Below, one piece after another: positions 1-5,529 of a DNA stretch of 5,529 nucleotides. Position 1 is the first letter of the stretch; every line of letters begins with the position of its first letter. Origin of the DNA: Prolixibacteraceae bacterium (GTDB taxonomy: Bacteria > Bacteroidota > Bacteroidia > Bacteroidales > Prolixibacteraceae); NCBI GenBank assembly GCA_016788685.1, contig JAEUSS010000096.1, positions 1 to 5,529 of the forward strand, written 5' to 3'. Made by a program: the position numbers and the translations under genes. The notes below the pieces were generated by a model. It had not been told where the DNA came from, did not search any database, and saw only the letters and a program-made list of their open reading frames with translations.

Positions 1-1
1 A

Positions 2-957
<956 letters not shown>

Positions 958-989
958 TCAGTTTTACCTTAACCCTAAAAAAATAAATT

Positions 990-1139
990 ATGCCAGATAA
1001 GAATAATAATCAGGAAGGTCGCCGTAAATTCCTGAAAATGCGAACTTTATTGGGCGCGGCAGCAATGACGGCGCCGATTATTTCGTGTTCACAACCAGAG
1101 AAAAGAGTTTTATCCGATCCTGGCAAGCCCGCAAGCTGA
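990..1139 (+). pseudogene. Orphan Tat-lipoprotein signal peptide: 5' fragment of an exported protein, perhaps an aldo/keto reductase
   Basis: A 49-codon frame starting at ATG 990 after an A-rich leader and ending at TGA 1137-1139. Residues 10-16 read GRRKFLK, a twin-arginine (Tat) motif. A small, Ala-rich hydrophobic stretch (about 19-31) follows, then a lipobox-like IISC with Cys33 as the likely lipidated residue. Behind the Cys only 16 residues remain, in a linker-like run with no fold. This is therefore a signal peptide without its cargo. GRRKFL-type leaders are common in Bacteroidota on exported oxidoreductases, including aldo/keto reductases, and the upstream gene is an aldo/keto reductase, so a lost paralogue is the best guess for the parent gene (inference). 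The frame overlaps, out of register, the SusD-like tail that begins near 1105. The alternative is a genuine 49-residue lipopeptide gene, which I consider less likely. Confidence 0.6.
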
Positions 1140-1359
1140 TGATAAAACCCAATATCCCGGCTTAATTCTTCATTATCTGGTTAATGCAAGTGGCAAATTA
1201 AATACGTTTTATTTGCAGGATGGCACATCAGGGCATATCCAGATTACTGCCTACCGTGATAATAAAAGAGAATTTACAGAGCCAAAATATTATTTCTATC
1301 CAATTCCAACAGCTCAGGTAGTGCTTAATACAAACCTGAAACAATTATATGGCTGGTAA
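1105..1359 (+). pseudogene. SusD/RagB-family C-terminal fragment
   Basis: In the frame beginning at 1105 the DNA encodes about 84 residues ending at TAA 1357-1359. The last part reads REFTEPKYYFYPIP, then TAQVVLNTNLKQLYGW. The pattern of a basic/aromatic run, [YF]PIP, a short spacer, LN.NL.QN.GW and stop is the characteristic end of SusD-like glycan-binding lipoproteins. These sit on the outer surface and form the lid of SusC TonB-dependent transporters. Full-length members are about 450-600 residues, so some 80-85% of the gene is absent. There is no start codon in this frame: it is open back to about 1069 but contains no ATG, and the upstream sequence instead encodes a Tat signal in another frame. 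The exact junction is uncertain, probably between about 1090 and 1138. The fragment shows this was once the susD end of a glycan locus leading into the glycosidase gene downstream. Confidence 0.8.
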
Positions 1360-1425
1360 TAAATTTGATAAAATGCTTATTCGCATAAGTTAATTCAAGT
1401 TATTCAAAGTCTACGACACGATTGC

Positions 1426-1451
1426 AAGGAACCGGATTTCTCCGGTTCCTT
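1426..1451 (+). terminator. Probable intrinsic terminator behind the susD remnant
   Basis: A perfect 10-bp inverted repeat: AAGGAACCGG (1426-1435), a 6-base loop ATTTCT, and CCGGTTCCTT (1442-1451). It is followed by a modest T-rich tail (TTAATTT, 1450-1456). It lies 66 bases after the SusD stop and 80 bases before the ATG of the glycosidase gene, as expected for the end of the susD transcript. The interrupted T-run makes termination probably partial, so some read-through into the next genes is possible. The 1360-1530 interval otherwise holds no gene and no convincing Bacteroidota promoter (TTTG / TAnnTTTG). Confidence 0.72.
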
Positions 1452-1530
1452 AATTTAAGGTTTGTCAATAATCGAACACTACAAACAGAAAAGGAAAATT
1501 TATAATAGATTCGCTGAAATTTATCAAAAC

Positions 1531-3297
1531 ATGCAAAATTTACTTCTAATCTCCATGCTTCTTGTTCCCATGCTTACTTTTGGCCAGCCTGGCAGAGTCG
1601 GTCAACCAAAAACATATATTGAAGCGGAAGATCCATCTCTGGATCGTTCAGCTGTATGGGATAGTCTAAGTTCCGGATTACATGCATCATTCGGATCTAT
1701 CAATTCGCGATACGAAAAAGGTTCGGTGCCTGTACTGGAAAATGAAAACTGCTGGAAAGGTTTTGCCTGGAGAGGAGAGCGACTTTCTGCACAGTTGGTG
1801 TTGTGGAACAATCAGGCCGCAGGAACGGTCGAATGCCGCTTTTCTGATTTTAAATCAGCCAATGGGAAAAAATTACCGGCAAGTATTGCCCGGGCAAGCT
1901 TTGTCAGGTATGTATTAACTGATGAGTTTGGGCCAGGTTGCGGTTATCGTAAACCCGAAGACTTTATTTCCAGACTTAGTCCTGATGCTCTTGATCCGGC
2001 GCTTAGCTTTGAGATGGAGTCTAAATCAACACGCCCGGTATGGATAAGCATTGATGTTCCCTCTGATGCAGCTCCCGGGATATATACATCAACCATGCAA
2101 TTGATGCTGAATGGTAAAAAACACAGTAAATTTAGTTTCAATATTGAAGTTGCCGAACGTACACTTCCTTCTCCTTCCGAATGGAAATTCCACCTCGATT
2201 TGTGGCAGAATCCCTACTCCGTAGCCCGTGTGCACGGTGTTGAGTTATGGTCTGCCGAGCATTGGAAAGTTTTATACCCCCTGATGAAAATGTTGGCCGA
2301 TGCTGGTCAGAAGGTAATCACCGCAACCTTGAATAATCGCCCATGGGGAGGACAAACCGAAGATGCCTACGGTTCGATGATTGTTTGGGAAAAAAAGGTT
2401 GATGGGACATGGACATACGATTATGCGATTTTCGATCAATGGGTGCAGTTTATGATAAATTTAGGCATCAAGGGTCAGATTAATTGTTATTCGATGGTTC
2501 CTTGGGGGAACGAATTGTACTACTTTGATGCCGCCAGCGGAAAAGAAGTTAAAATATCGGCAAAGCCCGGATCAAAGGAACATGTTGAAATGTGGACGCC
2601 TTTTTTACGTGATTTTGTCAGGCATTTAGATCGTAAAGGTTGGAAAGACCTCGCCCGTATTGCCATGGATGAGCGTTCGCCGGATGAAATGAAGGCTACC
2701 ATGAAACTTCTTGACGATGTAGCACCTGATCTGGGCGTGGCTTTTGCCGACAATCACCAGAACTACAAAACATTTCCCGATCAGCTGACCGATTTGTGTG
2801 TTGCCTATGGAGCTGTAGTTGAACCTGAAGTTATGAAGTATCGCAAAAGCAAAGGGTATATTTCAACCTGGTATGTATGCTGCAGTGATGCTTTTCCCAA
2901 TGTTTTCACTTTTTCTGAACCTGCTGAAGGTACTTTTATTGGCTGGTACACCATGGCTGCCGGATTCGACGGTTTTTTGCGCTGGGCCTACAACAGTTGG
3001 GTAAAAGATCCGTTGGTTGATTCACGCTTCCGAACCTGGCCGGCCGGAGATACTTATATTGTTTATCCCGAAGCCCGAAGTTCAATTCGGTTCGAACGGC
3101 TGCGCGAAGGCATTCAGGATGCTGAAAAGATAAGGCTACTAAGAGAAGAATTCAACAACAGCTCAACAGTTGAGGCAAAGGAAAAACTTAAAAGGCTCGA
3201 TGAAACGGTTGCGTTGTTTAATGTCACCAAAAAACCGCATCATTTTCAGGAATTGATTGAAAGGGCGAAACAAACACTGGAAGACCTCTCAAGGTAA
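1531..3297 (+). CDS. Secreted GH123/DUF4091-family glycoside hydrolase (beta-N-acetylhexosaminidase-like)
   Basis: 588 residues from ATG 1531. A hydrophobic stretch of about 18 residues (LLLISMLLVPMLTFG) ends near Gln-Pro and acts as a signal peptide, so the enzyme is exported. The frame continues upstream to a TTG at 1462, but that would bury the signal peptide behind 23 charged residues, so ATG 1531 is preferred. Residues about 25-210 look like an N-terminal beta-sandwich (WRGERLSAQLVLWN; PVWISIDVPSDAAPGIYTS). The rest is a TIM-barrel-like domain with the DUF4091 signature: IAMDERSPDEM, GWYTMAAGFDGFLRWAYNSW, then IVYPEARSSIRFERLREGIQDAEK. Characterised GH123 enzymes are retaining beta-N-acetylgalactosaminidases using substrate-assisted catalysis with an adjacent Asp-Glu pair; here that pair is Asp380-Glu381. 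Substrate is not provable, since most DUF4091 proteins are uncharacterised. It lies after a SusD remnant and 69 bp before a phosphoesterase gene, probably co-transcribed with it. Confidence 0.87.
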   Translation: MQNLLLISMLLVPMLTFGQPGRVGQPKTYIEAEDPSLDRSAVWDSLSSGLHASFGSINSRYEKGSVPVLENENCWKGFAWRGERLSAQLVLWNNQAAGTVECRFSDFKSANGKKLPASIARASFVRYVLTDEFGPGCGYRKPEDFISRLSPDALDPALSFEMESKSTRPVWISIDVPSDAAPGIYTSTMQLMLNGKKHSKFSFNIEVAERTLPSPSEWKFHLDLWQNPYSVARVHGVELWSAEHWKVLYPLMKMLADAGQKVITATLNNRPWGGQTEDAYGSMIVWEKKVDGTWTYDYAIFDQWVQFMINLGIKGQINCYSMVPWGNELYYFDAASGKEVKISAKPGSKEHVEMWTPFLRDFVRHLDRKGWKDLARIAMDERSPDEMKATMKLLDDVAPDLGVAFADNHQNYKTFPDQLTDLCVAYGAVVEPEVMKYRKSKGYISTWYVCCSDAFPNVFTFSEPAEGTFIGWYTMAAGFDGFLRWAYNSWVKDPLVDSRFRTWPAGDTYIVYPEARSSIRFERLREGIQDAEKIRLLREEFNNSSTVEAKEKLKRLDETVALFNVTKKPHHFQELIERAKQTLEDLSR

Positions 3298-3366
3298 ATG
3301 TTTTTCTCATACACTGGAATCTGGCAAGACAGAGCTTCAAAGAAAGTTTCATAGCTAATTTTAAAA

Positions 3367-4341
3367 ATGGAAAGAAGAAAATTTATAAAAGTAGTAGCCG
3401 GAGGAAGCAGTATTTTATTCCTTCCTCTGAGCATAAAGGCAACAGCCAAATCTGACAGACAACTTTTACGGTTCGGCATTTGTGCCGATATACATAAAGA
3501 TATCATGTGTGATGCTGACTCCCGGTTAAAAACCTTCATCGATGCGGCATCAGATAAAAAAACTGATTTTATTATCCAAATGGGGGATTTCTGTCGTCCA
3601 TACGATTATAACCGTGAGTTCCTTTCGGTTTGGAACAGTTACCCGGGCGAAAAGCACCATGTGATTGGTAACCATGATACGGATGGCGGTTTCACGCGTG
3701 AGAAGGTTATCGAATTCTGGGGTTCTCCGGCCAGCTATTATTCATTCGACACGGATGGTGTCCATTTTATTGTACTCGACGGCAACGACAAAAACCCTTC
3801 TCCCTCGAAAGCCCCGGGGTATGCCAGATTCATCGGTGATGAACAAAAAGAATGGTTGAAAAACGATCTGAGGGCTACCCAATTGCCTTGTATCCTATTT
3901 TCACATCAAAGCCTCGAAAACACCGATCTTGGCATAGAAAACCAATCCAAAATCAGGCAGTTACTTGAAGATGAAAACAAGATCTCGGGTTTTAAGAAAG
4001 TGATTGCCTGTTTCAGTGGTCACCACCATATCGATTATGCAACCGAGATCAACGGAATTTATTACATCCAGATCAACAGCATGTCATATTTCTGGTTGGG
4101 CGATCAATATAAAACCATCCGGTACAGTGATGAGGTTGATAATAAATATCCCTGGATTAAATACACAGCACCCTACCGCGACCCGTTGTTTGCATTTGTG
4201 GAGATTGATTCAAAATCTATCCGCATTGAAGGACGAAAAAGTGAATTTGTTGGCCTGACACCCAAAGAGCTTGACTATCCTGAAGGTGCTGTGAATAATC
4301 CTGTTACTGCAAAAATAGATAACCGGAGATTGAAATACTGA
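3367..4341 (+). CDS. Tat-exported calcineurin-like metallophosphoesterase
   Basis: 324 residues. The N-terminus MERRKFIKVVAGGSS is a short twin-arginine signal (Arg3-Arg4) with a hydrophobic core to about residue 23, so the protein is probably exported folded with its metals to the periplasm. All blocks of the calcineurin-like dinuclear metallophosphoesterase fold are present: Asp41-x-His43 (ADIH), Gly73-Asp74 (GDFC), Gly101-Asn-His-Asp104 (GNHD), His180 (FSHQS) and Gly218-His-His-His221 (GHHH). An intact two-metal site for hydrolysing a phosphomonoester or phosphodiester is therefore expected; the substrate is unknown. Length is typical for a single-domain member with a short C-terminal beta extension (residues about 265-324). 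The start has an A/T-rich leader (AATTTTAAAA) and no Shine-Dalgarno site, normal for Bacteroidota. It follows the glycosidase by 69 bp and precedes a second phosphoesterase by 54 bp, suggesting one operon. Confidence 0.92.
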   Translation: MERRKFIKVVAGGSSILFLPLSIKATAKSDRQLLRFGICADIHKDIMCDADSRLKTFIDAASDKKTDFIIQMGDFCRPYDYNREFLSVWNSYPGEKHHVIGNHDTDGGFTREKVIEFWGSPASYYSFDTDGVHFIVLDGNDKNPSPSKAPGYARFIGDEQKEWLKNDLRATQLPCILFSHQSLENTDLGIENQSKIRQLLEDENKISGFKKVIACFSGHHHIDYATEINGIYYIQINSMSYFWLGDQYKTIRYSDEVDNKYPWIKYTAPYRDPLFAFVEIDSKSIRIEGRKSEFVGLTPKELDYPEGAVNNPVTAKIDNRRLKY

Positions 4342-4395
4342 ATCCAAAAACCGGGCTTTTGCCTGAGAAAAGTGAATAAACCAATATAAACCAAC

Positions 4396-5529
4396 ATGAT
4401 CTCAAAAAAAATATGGTCTCAATTTAACGGGACTTCTTTATGGTTTCTTTTAGTGTTGCTTGTTTCAACATTCCAAGTACAAGCATCGTTTGTCGGCAGA
4501 GTATTTACCGACACTAACTCAAACGGGACGGGCGACCAAGGCGAAAAAGGAATTTTCAGGGTCGCTGTTTCCGACGGGCTGAATGTGGTACTGACCAATG
4601 ATGACGGCCATTTTGAGCTACCCGGTATACCAAAGACCCGCTTTATCTATATCACTGTTCCATCAGGATACAAAACAACAAAGCGGCATTATCTGAAGGT
4701 CGACCCGAATGTTTCGTCATACGATTTCGGACTGCAGCCCTTTCCTGTTTCGGCAAAAAAAGAAACTCGTTTTATCCAGATAACCGATACCGAGACGTAT
4801 GAGGACAATGGCTGGATTCAGCCAGTCAGGGACTATGCGACGAATCAGCAGGTTAGTTTTATTATACACACCGGCGATATTTGTTACGAAAGAGGAATGA
4901 ACTTTCATGGAAACAACGTGAGGTCGGAAAACCTGGGTGTCCCTGTTTTTTATTGCATTGGCAATCACGATCTGGTGAAAGGCGATTACGGCGAGCAAGT
5001 GTTCGAACAGAACTTCGGTCCGGTGTATTACTCGTTCGACGCCGGAAACACCCATTATATCGTGACCCCGATGCTGGGCGGCGATTACCGGCCTTCGTAC
5101 AAAAAAGAGGATGTGTACCGCTGGATGAAAAATGATCTTGCACAGGTTGATCCCGCAAAAAAACTGGTTGTTTTTAACCACGATTTGCTTACCTGGAATG
5201 ATGAGTTTATCTACGGGATCAGCGATTCGGAGCAGATTAACCTGAATGAGCATAACTTGAAAGCCTGGATTTACGGGCACTGGCACATCAACTACATGAA
5301 AAAGCATGGCAACACCGGCATTGTTTCGGTTTCTGCTTCGTCGCCCGATAAAGGTGGAATAGATCATTCATCGTCCAATTTTGTCGTTTATGAAATGGAT
5401 GAAACAGGTAACCTAGTCATTCAGCCACGCTACAATTTCCTGGAGAACCACCTCGCAGTGAGCTGCCCAAACGGTCAACAGTGTGTTGTTGTCCCCAATA
5501 ACCAGCTCGTGGTTTCGGTAAACTTTTAT
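4396..5529 (+). CDS. Two-domain metallophosphoesterase with MetallophosN-type N-terminal domain, 3'-truncated by the window edge
   Basis: Open from ATG 4396 to the last base (378 codons, no stop), so the C-terminus lies outside; relatives usually have a further C-terminal domain. Residues about 14-30 are a hydrophobic signal peptide ending in VQAS. Residues about 32-115 form a beta-rich domain starting GRVFTDTNSNG...DQGEKG and continuing VVLTNDDGHFELPG, the pattern of calcineurin-like phosphoesterase N-terminal (MetallophosN) domains; the D.N.NG...D..E run resembles a calcium-binding loop. The phosphoesterase domain follows: ITDTE (Asp131, Glu133), Gly160-Asp161 (GDIC), GNHD (Asn190, His191, Asp192), NHD (His262) and GHWH (His295, His297). 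The first metal block is D-T-E rather than D-x-H; every other block is canonical. Exported; substrate unknown. A 216-codon antisense frame here is a shadow. It is the third gene of the probable operon and only distantly similar to the neighbouring phosphoesterase. Confidence 0.92.
   Translation, partial: MISKKIWSQFNGTSLWFLLVLLVSTFQVQASFVGRVFTDTNSNGTGDQGEKGIFRVAVSDGLNVVLTNDDGHFELPGIPKTRFIYITVPSGYKTTKRHYLKVDPNVSSYDFGLQPFPVSAKKETRFIQITDTETYEDNGWIQPVRDYATNQQVSFIIHTGDICYERGMNFHGNNVRSENLGVPVFYCIGNHDLVKGDYGEQVFEQNFGPVYYSFDAGNTHYIVTPMLGGDYRPSYKKEDVYRWMKNDLAQVDPAKKLVVFNHDLLTWNDEFIYGISDSEQINLNEHNLKAWIYGHWHINYMKKHGNTGIVSVSASSPDKGGIDHSSSNFVVYEMDETGNLVIQPRYNFLENHLAVSCPNGQQCVVVPNNQLVVSVNFY

Noticed and set aside
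1376..1405. CTTAT-TCGC-ATAAG mini-hairpin and the near direct repeat AAGTTAATTC/AAGTTATTC
   Set aside because: Short, A/T-rich and expected by chance in this intergenic DNA; no operator or attachment site can be argued from it.
1501..1513. TATAAT and TAGATTCG as promoter -10/-7 elements for the glycosidase
   Set aside because: No matching upstream element at proper spacing: the nearest TTTG, at 1461-1464, is about 41 bases away, and TATAAT is not the Bacteroidota consensus.
1462..1530. TTG-initiated 23-residue extension of the glycosidase
   Set aside because: It would place a charged stretch ahead of a clean signal peptide that starts at ATG 1531, and it overlaps the flank of the terminator hairpin.
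4352..4365. CGGGC-TTTT-GCCTG hairpin after the first phosphoesterase, as a terminator
   Set aside because: Only five pairs including one G-U, and no T-run after it. The next gene begins 31 bases later, so read-through is more likely.
4717..5367. 216-codon antisense open frame
   Set aside because: It lies opposite the second phosphoesterase, whose + frame carries all the expected motifs. The antisense product shows no recognisable domain.

Overview
The window looks like chromosomal DNA from a Bacteroidota member, probably Bacteroidales/Marinilabiliales-like. The evidence is a SusD-type C-terminus, a GH123/DUF4091-type glycosidase, Tat-exported proteins, and A/T-rich start regions without clear Shine-Dalgarno sites. 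The genus cannot be fixed from the sequence alone. All recognised genes lie on the + strand.

Layout. (1) Positions 2-904 hold the 3' part of an NADP-dependent aldo/keto reductase; its start lies left of the window. (2) Positions 990-1359 are a scar. A 49-codon reading frame carries a Tat-lipoprotein signal peptide with no mature protein behind it. It runs out of frame into about 84 codons that read as the C-terminal tail of a SusD/RagB outer-membrane glycan-binding lipoprotein. The simplest reading is a deletion that joined the front of a Tat-exported gene (perhaps a second aldo/keto reductase) to the end of a susD gene. An assembly misjoin is also possible. (3) A 10-bp perfect hairpin (1426-1451) closes this remnant unit. 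(4) Then come three same-strand genes separated by 69 and 54 bp. They are a secreted GH123/DUF4091-like glycoside hydrolase (1531-3297), a Tat-exported calcineurin-like metallophosphoesterase (3367-4341), and a second, differently built metallophosphoesterase with an N-terminal carbohydrate-binding-like/MetallophosN domain (4396 to beyond the right edge).

How they may work together (inference): the SusD tail followed by exported glycosidase and phosphoesterases resembles the 3' part of a polysaccharide utilisation locus. Its SusC/D importer has been lost or sits elsewhere. A hexosaminidase-type enzyme next to two exported phosphoesterases would suit a phosphorylated, amino-sugar-containing glycan or glycolipid, but no substrate can be read from the sequence. 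The most notable points are the chimeric Tat-lipoprotein/SusD junction, the paired phosphoesterases beside a GH123-like enzyme, and the substitution of the canonical D-x-H metal motif by D-T-E in the second phosphoesterase. I see no CRISPR array, tRNA, rRNA or insertion sequence.
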